Shown in pieces: positions 52,405 to 62,138 of a stretch of 64,000 nucleotides of DNA. The DNA is taken from NCBI RefSeq assembly GCF_001279005.1, contig NZ_LGCN01000143.1, positions 46,624 through 110,623 on the forward strand, read 5' to 3'. The position numbers were made by a program, and so were the translations under genes. The notes below the pieces were generated by a model that was not told where the DNA came from, ran no database searches, and was given only the letters and a program-made list of their open reading frames with translations. Source of the DNA: Streptomyces caelestis. Its GTDB lineage: Bacteria > Actinomycetota > Actinomycetes > Streptomycetales > Streptomycetaceae. Numbering within the stretch: position 1 is the stretch's first letter; every line of letters begins with the position of its first letter.

Positions 52405-52981
52405 TCCGGGAGATCCCCACCGCCTCGGCGACGCCCGCCGCCGTCAGCCCGTCCTCGACCTCGCGCAGCGCCCCCGTCACCCGCTCCAGCGTCGGCCCGC
52501 TCAGCCCCTTCGGCAGTGCGGCCGGGCCCGGTGCGCGCAGCGCCGCCAGTGCCCTGTCCACCTCGTCCTGCCCGCTGGCCTCGCCCACCGCCGCGTGGAA
52601 CTCGGCGTAGCGCACCAGCCGGTCCCGCAGGGTCGCGAACGTGAACGGCTTCAGCACGTACTGCACGACCCCCAGCGACACCCCCTCCCGCACCACCGCC
52701 AGGTCCCGCGCCGACGTCACCGCGATCACGTCGGCGTGGTGGCCGCCCGCCCGCAGCGAGCGCGCCAGCTGGAGCCCGTGCACGTCCGGCAGGTGCAGGT
52801 CGAGGAGGAGCAGGTCGACGGGCGTGCGCTCCAGGACCCGGCGCGCCTCCGCCCCGGTGTGCGCCTTGCCCACGGCGACGAACCCCGGCACCCGCCCGAC
52901 GTACATCACATGGGCGTCGGCGGCCACCGGATCGTCCTCGACCACCAGCACTCTGATGGGCTCCCCGGTCGTTCCGCTCAT
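52280..52981 (-). CDS. CitB/DcuR-type response regulator
   Basis: A 233-residue regulator. The receiver domain has VLVVEDDP, the phosphorylated Asp61 (LLLLDLHLPD), Thr89 (VTSA) and Lys111 (VLKPF). The C-terminal output domain (about 160-230) is the helix-turn-helix of the CitB family (GLTAAGVAEAVGISRITARR). It overlaps its kinase gene by 4 bases (52978-52981) and runs on by 125 bases into the 3' end of the STAND gene on the other strand. It probably controls dctA. Confidence 0.92.
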   Translation of the reverse strand: MSGTTGEPIRVLVVEDDPVAADAHVMYVGRVPGFVAVGKAHTGAEARRVLERTPVDLLLLDLHLPDVHGLQLARSLRAGGHHADVIAVTSARDLAVVREGVSLGVVQYVLKPFTFATLRDRLVRYAEFHAAVGEASGQDEVDRALAALRAPGPAALPKGLSGPTLERVTGALREVEDGLTAAGVAEAVGISRITARRYLEHLVEAGRAGRAPVYGQVGRPELVYRWVRGLQQR

Positions 52982-54627
52982 ACGGCGCCTCCCGCACCCT
53001 GCGCGACCGCGGCGTCCCTGAGCGGCAGCCGCGCCTCGAACACCGCGCCGCCCTCGTCCCCGGACGTCACCGACAGCGTCCCGCCGTGCCGGCCCGCCGC
53101 CTGCCGGACGAGCGCCAGGCCCAGCCCCCGCCCGCCCGGGCCGGCCGGTTTGGTCGTGAAGCCGCGCTGGAAGACCGCCTCCGTGTGGTCCGGGTCCACG
53201 CCGGGTCCGGTGTCGGAGACCCGCAGGATCAGCTCCGAGCCGTCCCCGTCCCCGTCCTCCTCGGTCAGTGCCGTCACCGTCACGCGGGGCCGCACCCCGC
53301 CCTGTGCCGCGTCCACGGCGTTGTCGATCAGGTTGCCGAGGATGGTGACCAGGTCCCGGGCGGGCAGGGTGTCCGGGAGCAGGCCGTCGTCCAGGCGGCT
53401 GTCGTCCGACACCACCAGCTCCACGCCCCGTTCGTTGGCCTGGGCGGTCTTGCCGAGCAGCAGCGCCGCCAGGACCGGCTCGCTCACCGCCGCCACCACC
53501 TGGTCGGTGAGCGCCTGCGCCAGTTCCAGCTCGGCCGTCGCGAAGTCCACCGCCTCCTCCGCGCGGCCCAGCTCGATCAGCGAGACCACGGTGTGCAGCC
53601 GGTTCGCCGCCTCGTGCGCCTGCGACCTGAGCGCCTGGGTGAAGCCCCGCTCGGAGTCCAGCTCGCCCATCAGCGACTGGAGCTCGGTCACGTCCCGCAG
53701 GGTCACCACCGAGCCGTGCCGCTGGCCGCCGGTGACCGGTGAGGTGTTCACCACCAGCACCCGGTCCGCCGTCAGATGCACCTCGTCCACCCGGGGCTCG
53801 GAGGCCAGCAGCGCGCCCGTCAGTGGTGTGGGCAGCCCCAGCTCCGCCACCGACCTGCCCACCACGTCCTCCTCCGGAGTCACGCCCAGCAGCTCCCGGC
53901 CGCCGTCGTTGATCAGCGCCACCCTGTACTGGCCGTCCAGCATCAGCAGCCCTTCGCGCACGGCGTGGAGCGCGGCCTGATGGTAGTCGTGCATGTGGCT
54001 GAGCTCGGTCGCGTTCATGCCGTGGGTGTGCCGGCGCAGCCGCGCGTTGATGACGTACGTGCCGATCGCGCCGAGTCCGAGGGCGCCGGCCGCGACCGCG
54101 AGCAGCGCCGTCAGCTGTTCCTGGGCGCGCTGGCTGATCTCCTCGACCCTTATGCCGGCGCTGACCAGGCCGACGATCCGGTCGCCGTCCCGGACCGGGG
54201 TGACCGCCCGGACCGACGGGCCGAGGGTGCCGGTGTAGGTCTCGGTGAAGGTGCGGCCCCGGAGCGCCGGGGCCGTGTTCCCCTGGAAGACCAGGCCGAT
54301 CTGGTCCGGGTTGGGGTGGGTCCAGCGGATGCCCCGGGGATTCATGATCGTGACGAAGTCGACGTCGGTGTCGCGCACCACCTCCACCGCGTACGGCTGG
54401 AGCCGGGCCGAGGGGGCGGAGGAGCGGATCGCCTGCCGTACGGAAGGGGAGTCGGCGACCGAGCGGGCCACCGCGGTGACCTGGCGGCCCGCCGCCTCCT
54501 CGGCCTGGCTGCGGTTGCTGACGTACGTGAACAGCGCGTACCCGGCCACGACCACCGCGATGAGCACGGCCTGCATGGCGAAGAGCTGGCCCGCGAGGCT
54601 GCGGGGCCGGGGGAGGGGGATGCGCAT
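52978..54627 (-). CDS. CitA/DcuS-type sensor histidine kinase
   Basis: A 549-residue membrane kinase. The start ATG at 54627 (MRIPLPRPRSLAGQ) was preferred; an in-frame ATG at 54642 adds 5 residues. Two membrane helices (about 13-36 and 172-193) flank a periplasmic-type sensor domain (PDC/sCache: NPRGIRWTHPNPDQIG, VSAGIRVEEI) that in relatives binds citrate or C4-dicarboxylates. A PAS domain follows (about 215-320), then His338 (SQAHEAANRLH), the N box NLIDNAVDAA and G boxes DTGPGVD and GRGLGLAL. dctA is divergent, so it presumably senses the transported acids. Confidence 0.92.
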   Translation of the reverse strand: MRIPLPRPRSLAGQLFAMQAVLIAVVVAGYALFTYVSNRSQAEEAAGRQVTAVARSVADSPSVRQAIRSSAPSARLQPYAVEVVRDTDVDFVTIMNPRGIRWTHPNPDQIGLVFQGNTAPALRGRTFTETYTGTLGPSVRAVTPVRDGDRIVGLVSAGIRVEEISQRAQEQLTALLAVAAGALGLGAIGTYVINARLRRHTHGMNATELSHMHDYHQAALHAVREGLLMLDGQYRVALINDGGRELLGVTPEEDVVGRSVAELGLPTPLTGALLASEPRVDEVHLTADRVLVVNTSPVTGGQRHGSVVTLRDVTELQSLMGELDSERGFTQALRSQAHEAANRLHTVVSLIELGRAEEAVDFATAELELAQALTDQVVAAVSEPVLAALLLGKTAQANERGVELVVSDDSRLDDGLLPDTLPARDLVTILGNLIDNAVDAAQGGVRPRVTVTALTEEDGDGDGSELILRVSDTGPGVDPDHTEAVFQRGFTTKPAGPGGRGLGLALVRQAAGRHGGTLSVTSGDEGGAVFEARLPLRDAAVAQGAGGAV

Positions 54628-54784
54628 GCCGCCAGTCTGCATCCGCGGTCCACGGTGAACTAAATGAACGGAAGGGTGACCGCGCTCACAAGGCACGACA
54701 TAGTCACGGCGTTCCCCGAAAACCCATCCCCCGGACGTGAGCCGCACGCCGGTGATGCCGACGACGTCGTCAAGGAGGGCCGCC

Positions 54785-56185
54785 GTGACCAGCACATCCG
54801 CTACGGCACCTGCCGCACCCAAGGCCAAGCGGGACCGCACGCACTATCTCTACATCGCGGTGATCATCGCGGTCGCCCTCGGTATCGCCGTCGGTCTGCT
54901 CGCGCCCGACTTCGCGACCGAGCTGAAGCCACTGGGCACCGGCTTCGTGAACCTGATCAAGATGATGATCTCGCCGATCATCTTCTGCACCATCGTGCTG
55001 GGCATCGGCTCCGTGCGGAAGGCCGCCAAGGTCGGCGCCGTCGGCGGCATCGCCCTGGGCTACTTCCTGGTGATGTCGGTCGTCGCGCTGGCCATCGGCC
55101 TGGTCGTCGGCAACATCCTGGACCCGGGCACGGGCCTCGCGGTCACCGACGCCGTCAAGGAGACCGGTCAGGCGCAGGTCGACGCGGAGGCCAAGAGCAC
55201 CGTCGACTTCCTGATGGGCATCATCCCGACCACGATCGTCTCCGCGTTCACCGCCGGCGAGGTCCTGCAGACCCTGCTGGTCGCCCTGCTCTGCGGCTTC
55301 GCCCTGCAGGCCATGGGCAACGCCGGCCAGCCGGTCCTGCGCGGCATCGAGCACATCCAGCGGCTGGTCTTCCGCGTCCTGGCGATGATCATGTGGGCGG
55401 CCCCGGTCGGCGCCTTCGGCGCCATCGCCGCGGTCACCGGCTCGGCCGGCGTCGACGCCCTCAAGAGCCTGGCCGTGCTGATGCTCGGCTTCTACGTCAC
55501 CTGCGTCCTGTTCATCTTCCTGGTGCTGGGCACGATGCTGCGCGTCATCGCGGGCGTGAACGTCTTCTCGCTCTTCAAGTACCTGGGCCGCGAGTTCCTG
55601 CTGATCCTCTCCACCTCCTCGTCGGAGTCGGCGCTGCCGCGCCTCATCGCGAAGATGGAGCACCTGGGCGTCAGCAAGCCGGTGGTCGGCATCACCGTCC
55701 CGACCGGCTACTCCTTCAACCTCGACGGCACCATGATCTACATGACCATGGCCTCGCTGTTCATCGCCGACGCCATGGGCACGCCGATGTCGATCGGCGA
55801 GCAGATCCCGCTGCTGCTCTTCCTCCTGGTGGCCTCCAAGGGCGCCGCGGGTGTCTCCGGCGCCGGTCTCGCCACGCTGGCCGGTGGCCTCCAGTCGCAC
55901 AAGCCGGCCCTGGTGGACGGCATCGGCCTGATCGTCGGCATCGACCGCTTCATGAGCGAGGCCCGCGCCCTCACCAACTTCGCGGGCAACGCCGTCGCCA
56001 CCGTCCTGATCGGCACCTGGACCAAGGAGATCGACCGGGAGCGGGTGGACGAGGTCCTGGCCGGCCGCGCCCCCTTCGACGAGAAGACGCTGCTGGACGA
56101 CCACGGCGCCGACGGCGACGCCGACGACGACCCCCGCGCCGAGCTGCCCGAGAAGGGCGGCGAGAAGGAGCTGGCCAAGGCCTGA
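54785..56185 (+). CDS. dctA: C4-dicarboxylate:cation symporter
   Basis: A 466-residue carrier for succinate, fumarate and malate with sodium or protons. The GTG start at 54785 follows AAGGAGG; a longer in-frame start lacks a ribosome site. After a 28-residue Thr/Ala-rich tail the first helix begins YLYIAVIIAVALGIAVG. Signature parts are IKMMISPIIFCTIVLGIGS, the serine-rich hairpin STSSSESALPRLI, TVPTGYSFNLDGTMIYMT with NLDGT, and the second hairpin KGAAGVSGAGL. The last 50 residues are acidic and disordered. The regulator pair CitA/CitB lies upstream in the opposite direction. Confidence 0.95.
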   Translation: MTSTSATAPAAPKAKRDRTHYLYIAVIIAVALGIAVGLLAPDFATELKPLGTGFVNLIKMMISPIIFCTIVLGIGSVRKAAKVGAVGGIALGYFLVMSVVALAIGLVVGNILDPGTGLAVTDAVKETGQAQVDAEAKSTVDFLMGIIPTTIVSAFTAGEVLQTLLVALLCGFALQAMGNAGQPVLRGIEHIQRLVFRVLAMIMWAAPVGAFGAIAAVTGSAGVDALKSLAVLMLGFYVTCVLFIFLVLGTMLRVIAGVNVFSLFKYLGREFLLILSTSSSESALPRLIAKMEHLGVSKPVVGITVPTGYSFNLDGTMIYMTMASLFIADAMGTPMSIGEQIPLLLFLLVASKGAAGVSGAGLATLAGGLQSHKPALVDGIGLIVGIDRFMSEARALTNFAGNAVATVLIGTWTKEIDRERVDEVLAGRAPFDEKTLLDDHGADGDADDDPRAELPEKGGEKELAKA

Positions 56186-56358
56186 CGGCCGACGCCGCAC
56201 ACCCCACGGACCCGGGCGGCTGGGACACTCCCCCCGTTGCTCAGCCGCCCGGTCGCCGGAGGCCCGTCACCCGTATCCGGGCCTCCGCAGCCGCCGAGCG
56301 GCCAGGCTCCGCCCCCGTGAGCCCGGCCGCTCGGCCCTTTTCCGTCCCGGCTCCACCC

Positions 56359-56389
56359 TTGCCTTGACGCCGACGTCAAGGCTTACGTT
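56359..56389 (+). promoter_or_regulatory. MerR-type promoter with 19-base spacer and operator
   Basis: TTGCCT (56359-56364) and TTACGT (56384-56389) are separated by 19 bases, the long spacing characteristic of MerR-controlled promoters. The palindrome GCCTTGAC-N6-GTCAAGGC (56361-56382) overlaps the spacer. The predicted start point falls at or very near the ATG at 56397, so the message may be leaderless. Confidence 0.6.
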
Positions 56390-56396
56390 CGTCCCC

Positions 56397-56825
56397 ATGC
56401 GAATCGGCGAGCTGGCCGCGCGGGCCGGGACCACCACGCGGACGCTGCGGTACTACGAGTCGCGCGGGCTGCTGTCCGCGCGGCGGACGGCCAACGGACA
56501 CCGGGCCTACGACGAGGGCGACCTGAGGCTGCTGCGGCAGATCCGCACGCTCCGGGACTTCGGGTTCGACCTGGAGGAGACCCGGCCGTTCGTGGAGTGC
56601 CTGCGGGCCGGGCACCCCGAGGGCGACTCCTGCCCCGCCTCGCTCCAGGTCTACCGGCGCAAGCTGGACGAGCTGGACGCGCTGATCGGCGAGCTGCGAG
56701 CGGTGCGGGCGAAGGTCGGCGCGCAGCTGGCGCGGGCGGAGTCGGCGCGGGACGGGCTGGCCGCCGAGGCGGCGGTTCCGGGCGGTCCGGAACCGGTGTG
56801 CGAACTGGGAGGGGAACTGCGGTGA
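56397..56825 (+). CDS. MerR-family transcriptional regulator
   Basis: A 142-residue MerR protein opening MRIGELAARAGTTTRTLRYYESRGL, the classic helix-turn-helix and wing. The remainder is a coiled-coil dimer helix (YRRKLDELDALIGELRA). Cys68 and Cys79 flank the effector loop (VECLRAGHPEGDSCPASL), and a third cysteine (Cys136) sits near the end; this could form a metal- or redox-sensing site. It overlaps the thioredoxin gene by GTGA and is probably autoregulated. Confidence 0.9.
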   Translation: MRIGELAARAGTTTRTLRYYESRGLLSARRTANGHRAYDEGDLRLLRQIRTLRDFGFDLEETRPFVECLRAGHPEGDSCPASLQVYRRKLDELDALIGELRAVRAKVGAQLARAESARDGLAAEAAVPGGPEPVCELGGELR

Positions 56826-57145
56826 GAGGTGTGCCCGAGGTGGGCGACGCGGACTTCGCGGCGGAGGTGATCGGGTCGGAGCTGCCGGTGCTGGTGGAGT
56901 TCACGGCCGACTGGTGTCCGCCGTGCCGGCAGATGGCCCCGGTGCTGAGCGCGCTGGCCGCCGAGGAGGACGGCCGGCTGAAGGTCGTCCAGCTGAACGT
57001 GGACGCCAATCCGGAGACGACCAACGCCTACAAGGTGCTGTCGATGCCGACCTTCATGGTGTTCCGCGACGGGGAGCCGCTGCGGTCGATGGTGGGGGCC
57101 AGGCCCAAGCGGCGGCTGCTCGAGGAGCTGGCGGACGTGCTCTGA
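56822..57145 (+). CDS. Thioredoxin
   Basis: A 107-residue classical thioredoxin starting at the GTG of the GTGA overlap with the MerR gene (GGGAGGGG upstream). The active site is WCPPC (Cys32, Cys35), a CPPC variant rather than CGPC, and the cis-proline is in LSMPTFMVF. A CPPC motif usually shifts the redox potential. It is co-transcribed with a cysteine-containing MerR regulator, which suggests regulation by thiol stress or metal. Confidence 0.93.
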   Translation: MRGVPEVGDADFAAEVIGSELPVLVEFTADWCPPCRQMAPVLSALAAEEDGRLKVVQLNVDANPETTNAYKVLSMPTFMVFRDGEPLRSMVGARPKRRLLEELADVL

Positions 57146-57172
57146 CCTCGTACGACCTGGCATACGGCACGA

Positions 57173-57206
57173 GAAAACCCCCGGGCAATTGCGCCCGGGG
57201 GTTTTC
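57173..57206 (+). terminator. Rho-independent terminator of merR-trx
   Basis: GAAAACCCCCGGGC and its exact complement (14 bp) enclose the loop AATTGC, followed by TTTGCG. The T-containing 3' arm makes it the most canonical terminator in the window. Confidence 0.88.
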
Positions 57207-57300
57207 TTTGCGTATATTCATTGATTCGCGACTTCATTCTCGAGGAAATCATGAAGGAAGTCGCAGTGAAGTTCAGTGACCACAGTATATCCGGGCGGGA

Positions 57301-59568
57301 GTGGAATTGTCAAACACCGAATTTCCGGACGACGAATTGCGGCAGGAGCAGCAATTCGTCGACGGACTGTACGCACGCGTGGACGCCCTGCGCGGCGACG
57401 CCGAGGTGTCCGTCACGGAGGCGCTCGCCCTGGGCCACACCCCCCGGCAGGCCAGGCTGGAGCGGGACATCCTCGTCGCCGAGCGCTCCGGACTGCTCGC
57501 CGCGCTGAACGCGGTGGACGGCTCCCTCTGCTTCGGCCGGATCGACCTCGCCTCCGGCGACACCCACCACATCGGCCGGATCGGCCTGCGCGCCGACGAC
57601 GCCGAACGCACGCCCGTCCTCATCGACTGGCGCGCCGACGTGGCCCGCCCGTTCTACCTGGCCACCGGCCACACCACGATGGGGCTCAGGCGCCGCCGGC
57701 ACATCTCCACCGAGGGCCGCCGGGTCACCGCCCTGCACGACGAGGTCCTCGACCTCGGCGACGAGACCCGCACCGGCCACGAGGACCCGACCGGCGACGC
57801 CGTGCTGCTCGCCGCCCTGAACTCCGCGCGCACCGGCCGCATGGGCGACATCGTGCGCACCATCCAGGCCGACCAGGACCGCATCATCCGCGCCCCGCAC
57901 CGCGGGGTCATGGTCGTCGAGGGCGGCCCCGGCACCGGCAAGACCGCCGTCGCCCTGCACCGCGCCGCCTACCTCCTCTACGAGCACCGCGAGCTGCTGG
58001 CCCGCCGCGCCGTCCTGATCGTCGGCCCCAACCCGGCGTTCCTCGGCTACATCGGCGAGGTGCTGCCCAGCCTCGGCGAGACCGGCGTGCTCCTGGCGAC
58101 CGTCGGCGAGCTGTACCCCGGCGTACGGACCACCCGGACCGACACCCCCGAGGCCGCCGCCGTCAAGGGCCGCGCCGAGATGGCCGACGTCCTCGCCGCC
58201 GTCGTGCGCGACCGGCAGGCGCTGCCCGACCCGGTGATCGCCATCGAGCACGACCGCGAGGTCCTCATGCTCGACGACGGCCTGGTGAACGTCGCCCGCG
58301 AACGCACCCGCGCCGCGAAGCTGCCGCACAACGCGGCCCGCGAGCACTTCGAGGGCCACATTCTCAACGCGCTCACCGACATGGTCGCCGAACGCATCGG
58401 CACCGACCCCTACGACGGAAGCAACCTGCTCGACCCCAGCGACATCACCCAGATCCGCGACGAACTCGCAGACAACCCCGAGGTCTGGTCCGCCATCGAC
58501 CGGCTGTGGCCCCGGATCACCCCGCAGCGGCTGGTCGCCGACTTCCTCGCCGCCCCCGAGGGGTACCTCCCCGACGAGGACGCCGCCGCCGTCCGCCGCC
58601 CGGTCACCCGGCACTGGACGATCTCCGACGTGCCCCTGCTCGACGAGGCCGCCGAACTCCTCGGCGAGGACGACCGCCTCGCACGCGCCCGGGCCGAACG
58701 CGAGCGGCAGACGCAGATCGCCTTCGCGCAGGGCGTCCTGGACGTCTCGTACGCCTCCCGCACCTACGAGTTCGAGGACAAGGAGGAGGACGACCCGGAC
58801 TCCTCCGAGGTGCTGTCCGCGCACGACATCATCGACGCCGAACGCTTCGCCGAACGGCACGAGGAGGACGACCACCGCAGCGCCGCCGAACGCGCCGCCG
58901 CCGACCGCACCTGGGCGTTCGGGCACATCATCGTCGACGAGGCGCAGGAACTCACCCCCATGGCATGGCGGCTGCTGATGCGACGCAGCCCCACCCGCTC
59001 GATGACCCTGGTCGGCGACCCGGCGCAGACCTCCGAGGCGGGCGGTGTCGGCTCCTGGGCGGACATCCTCACCCCGTTCGTCGAGGACCGCTGGGAGCAC
59101 ACCCGGCTCGGCGTCAACTACCGCACCCCCGCCGAGATCATGGACGTCGCCGCGGCCGTGGTCCGCGCGGAGCACCCCGGCTTCGAGCCGCCCGGATCGG
59201 TGCGCTCCACGGGCGTACGGCCCTGGGCCCGCGTCACCGACGACCTGCCCGGCGCCGTCGCCAAGGCCGTCGCGGAGCTCACCCCCCACGAGGGCCGCCT
59301 CGCCGTCATCGCACCGCGCGCGCTGCACCGCGCCCTGGCCGCCCGCCTCGACGGGGTGACGGCGGGCGCCGAACCCGATCTGGCGCACGACGTCGTGCTG
59401 CTCGACCCGCGCCAGGCCAAGGGGCTGGAGTTCGACTCGGTCCTCGTGGTCGAGCCGGCCCGCTACGGCACCAGCGACCTGTACGTGGCGCTCACCCGCG
59501 CCACCCAGCGGCTCGGGGTCCTGCACACCGAGCCGCTGCCGAAGCCGCTGGCCGACGCCCTGGACTGA
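57301..59568 (+). CDS. helD: HelD-like UvrD/Rep-type helicase (RNA polymerase recycling type)
   Basis: A 755-residue superfamily 1 helicase-like protein. It opens MELSNTEFPDDELRQEQ with a coiled-coil arm (residues 10-70) as in actinobacterial HelD/HelR. Walker A is GGPGTGKT near residue 208, Walker B is IIVDEAQELTP near 545, and motifs LVGDPAQTS, LGVNYRTP, AKGLEFDSVLVVEP and YVALTRATQ complete the fold. HelD-class proteins pry stalled RNA polymerase off DNA and can confer rifampicin tolerance. GTG at 57301 was used; a TTG at 57307 is an alternative. No rifampicin-associated element is visible upstream. Confidence 0.9.
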   Translation: MELSNTEFPDDELRQEQQFVDGLYARVDALRGDAEVSVTEALALGHTPRQARLERDILVAERSGLLAALNAVDGSLCFGRIDLASGDTHHIGRIGLRADDAERTPVLIDWRADVARPFYLATGHTTMGLRRRRHISTEGRRVTALHDEVLDLGDETRTGHEDPTGDAVLLAALNSARTGRMGDIVRTIQADQDRIIRAPHRGVMVVEGGPGTGKTAVALHRAAYLLYEHRELLARRAVLIVGPNPAFLGYIGEVLPSLGETGVLLATVGELYPGVRTTRTDTPEAAAVKGRAEMADVLAAVVRDRQALPDPVIAIEHDREVLMLDDGLVNVARERTRAAKLPHNAAREHFEGHILNALTDMVAERIGTDPYDGSNLLDPSDITQIRDELADNPEVWSAIDRLWPRITPQRLVADFLAAPEGYLPDEDAAAVRRPVTRHWTISDVPLLDEAAELLGEDDRLARARAERERQTQIAFAQGVLDVSYASRTYEFEDKEEDDPDSSEVLSAHDIIDAERFAERHEEDDHRSAAERAAADRTWAFGHIIVDEAQELTPMAWRLLMRRSPTRSMTLVGDPAQTSEAGGVGSWADILTPFVEDRWEHTRLGVNYRTPAEIMDVAAAVVRAEHPGFEPPGSVRSTGVRPWARVTDDLPGAVAKAVAELTPHEGRLAVIAPRALHRALAARLDGVTAGAEPDLAHDVVLLDPRQAKGLEFDSVLVVEPARYGTSDLYVALTRATQRLGVLHTEPLPKPLADALD

Positions 59569-59583
59569 GCGGGGGCCCGGGGT

Positions 59584-62106
59584 TCAGGCCGGGCGCAGCC
59601 ACACCGTCGCCAGGGGCGGCAGGGTCAGCCGGACGCTCGCCGGGAACCCGTGCCGCCCCTGCGGCTCCGGCTTGACCGGGTCCGGGCGGGTGACGTCACC
59701 GCCGCCGTAGCGGCCGGCGTCGGTGTTCACCACCTCGTGCCAGGCGGGCACGTCGTCGGGGACGCCGATCCGGTAGTCCTGCCTGACCACGGGCGCGAAG
59801 TGGGACACCGCGAGCAGCGGGGAGCCGTCGCCGTCGTACCGCAGGAACGCGAACACGTTGTCCTCGGCCGCGTCCCCGGTCACCCACCGGAAACCGGACG
59901 GCTCGGTGTCGCACCGCCACAGCGCCGGAGTGTTCCGGTACACGGTGTTGAGGTCGCGCACCAGGTCGCGCACCCCGCGGTGGTCGGCCTCCGCGCCGTA
60001 GTGCGGGTCGAGGAGCCACCAGTCCGGACCGTGCACCTCCGACCACTCGGCGCCCTGTGCGAACTCCTGCCCCATGAAGAGGAGCTGCTTGCCCGGGTGG
60101 GCCCACATGAAGCCCAGGTAGGCGCGCAGGTTGGCGCGCTGCTGCCACCAGTCGCCGGGCATCTTCGACACCAGGGACCGCTTGCCGTGCACCACCTCGT
60201 CGTGGGAGATCGGCAGCACGTAGTTCTCGCTGTAGGCGTACACCATCGAGAACGTCATCTCGCCGTGGTGGTACCGGCGGTGGACCGGCTCGTGGCTCAT
60301 GTACTGGAGCGAGTCGTGCATCCAGCCCATGTTCCACTTCAGCCCGAACCCGAGCCCGCCGAAGCCGCTGGGGCCCTTGTGGTGGGTGGCCCGGGTGACG
60401 CCGTCCCAGGCCGTGGACTCCTCCGCGATCGTCACGACCCCCGGCGCCCTGCGGTACACGGTCGCGTTCATCTCCTGCAGGAACGCCACCGCGTCCAGGT
60501 TCTCCCGGCCGCCGTGCTCGTTCGGCGTCCACTGGCCCGGCTCGCGCGAGTAGTCCAGGTAGAGCATCGAGGCGACCGCGTCCACCCGCAGCCCGTCGAT
60601 GTGGAACTCCTCGCACCAGTACAGGGCGTTGGCCACCAGGAAGTTGCGCACCTCACGCCGCCCGAAGTCGAACTCCAGGGTGCCCCAGTCGGGGTGCGCG
60701 GCCCGCAGCGGATCCTCGTGCTCGTACAGCGGACGCCCGTCGAACTCGGCCAGCGCCCACTCGTCGCGCGGGAAGTGCGCCGGCACCCAGTCCATGATCA
60801 CGCCGATCCCGGCCCGGTGCAGGGCGTCGACCAGGTACCGGAAGTCGTCCGGGGCGCCCAGGCGGGCCGTGGGCGCGTAGAACCCGGTGACCTGGTACCC
60901 CCAGGAGCCGCCGAAGGGGTGCTCGGCGACCGGCATCAGCTCGACGTGGGTGAAGCCGAGGTCCTTGACGTACGCGGGCAGCTGCTCGGCCAGTTGGCGG
61001 TACGTCAGTCCTGGCCGCCAGGACGGCAGGTGCACCTCGTACACGGAGAACGGCGCCCGGTGCGCGGGCGCCTCGGCCCGGCGCTCCAGCCACGCGGAGT
61101 CGCCCCACTCGTACGCCGAGGACGTGACGATCGACGACGTGGCCGGCGGCACCTCCGTACGGCGGGCCATCGGGTCGGCGCGCAGGGTCTTCGAGCCGTC
61201 GGGGCGGGTGATCTCGAACTTGTACAGCTCGCCCTCGCCGATCCCCGGCACGAACAGTTCCCACACCCCCGTCGAGCCCAGCGAGCGCAGGGGGAAGCCG
61301 GCGCCGTCCCAGAAGTTGAAGGTGCCGGCCACCCGCACCCCGCGCGCGTTCGGCGCCCACACCGAGAACCGGGTGCCGGTGACGCCCTGGTGGGTCATCG
61401 GGTGCGCGCCGAGGACCGTCCACAGCTCCTCGTGCCGGCCCTCGCCGATCAGGTGCAGGTCGAGCTCGCCCAGCGTGGGCAGGAAGCGGTACGCGTCCTC
61501 CGTCTCGTGCACCGTCCCCTCGTACGTGACGAGCAGCCGGTACGCCGGCACCTCGCCCAGCGGCAGCAGTCCCGAGAAGAAGCCGTCGCCGTCGTCGTGC
61601 AGCTCGACGGTGAGGTCCCCGGAGACGACGGTCACCGCGAGGGCGTACGGCCGCAGCGCCCGGAAGGCGACCCCGCCGGGCACCGGATGCGCGCCGAGCA
61701 CGGAGTGCGGGGCGTGGTGCGTCCCGCTCAGCAGCCGCTCCCGGTCGGCGGCGTCCACGGCGGGGGAGACGGCGATCTCCCTCTCGGGCGGGGCGGACCG
61801 CGGGGCGGCGACCTCCCGCACGGCCTTCCTCGCCGCCGGGGACCCCCCGGCCGGGCTCTTGGCCACCGCCTTCTTCACCGCCGTCCTCGGGGCCGCGGCT
61901 TTCTTGGCCACCGCCTTCTTCACCGCTGTCTTCTTCACTGCTGTCTTCTTGGCCGCCGTCTTCTCGGCCGTGGTCTTCTCGGCCGTGGTCTTCTTCGACG
62001 CCGCGGCCGTCTTCTTCGCGGCCTTCTTCGCCGGCTCGGCCGCCGCGGGCCGTCGCTCGGCCGGCTGCTCCGGATGCGAACCGCTGGACTCGGGGCGGGG
62101 GGTCAC
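59584..62106 (-). CDS. glgB: 1,4-alpha-glucan branching enzyme with lysine-rich N-terminal tail
   Basis: An 840-residue GH13 branching enzyme that makes alpha-1,6 links in glycogen-like glucan. The GTG start at 62106 follows AGGAGG. Residues 25-95 are an unusual Lys/Ala/Thr-rich stretch (AAKKTAVKK units) of the histone-H1/HU-tail type. Then two N-terminal beta domains, and the catalytic barrel with [16 protein letters not shown] (nucleophile Asp), TIAEEST (acid Glu) and [12 protein letters not shown]. It follows the maltokinase gene after 32 bases and belongs to the maltose-1-phosphate glucan route with treS. Confidence 0.95.
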   Translation of the reverse strand: MTPRPESSGSHPEQPAERRPAAAEPAKKAAKKTAAASKKTTAEKTTAEKTAAKKTAVKKTAVKKAVAKKAAAPRTAVKKAVAKSPAGGSPAARKAVREVAAPRSAPPEREIAVSPAVDAADRERLLSGTHHAPHSVLGAHPVPGGVAFRALRPYALAVTVVSGDLTVELHDDGDGFFSGLLPLGEVPAYRLLVTYEGTVHETEDAYRFLPTLGELDLHLIGEGRHEELWTVLGAHPMTHQGVTGTRFSVWAPNARGVRVAGTFNFWDGAGFPLRSLGSTGVWELFVPGIGEGELYKFEITRPDGSKTLRADPMARRTEVPPATSSIVTSSAYEWGDSAWLERRAEAPAHRAPFSVYEVHLPSWRPGLTYRQLAEQLPAYVKDLGFTHVELMPVAEHPFGGSWGYQVTGFYAPTARLGAPDDFRYLVDALHRAGIGVIMDWVPAHFPRDEWALAEFDGRPLYEHEDPLRAAHPDWGTLEFDFGRREVRNFLVANALYWCEEFHIDGLRVDAVASMLYLDYSREPGQWTPNEHGGRENLDAVAFLQEMNATVYRRAPGVVTIAEESTAWDGVTRATHHKGPSGFGGLGFGLKWNMGWMHDSLQYMSHEPVHRRYHHGEMTFSMVYAYSENYVLPISHDEVVHGKRSLVSKMPGDWWQQRANLRAYLGFMWAHPGKQLLFMGQEFAQGAEWSEVHGPDWWLLDPHYGAEADHRGVRDLVRDLNTVYRNTPALWRCDTEPSGFRWVTGDAAEDNVFAFLRYDGDGSPLLAVSHFAPVVRQDYRIGVPDDVPAWHEVVNTDAGRYGGGDVTRPDPVKPEPQGRHGFPASVRLTLPPLATVWLRPA

Positions 62107-62138
62107 GGGCGAAGCCTCCTGGACGCGGAACGGATGGG

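Noticed and set aside
57207..57300. Rifampicin-associated element before the HelD-like gene
   Set aside because: The long inverted repeat expected for that element was looked for and is not present.
57276..59675. 799-codon frame overlapping helD
   Set aside because: Almost wholly Arg/Pro/Ala without hydrophobic core; the helD frame contains all helicase motifs.
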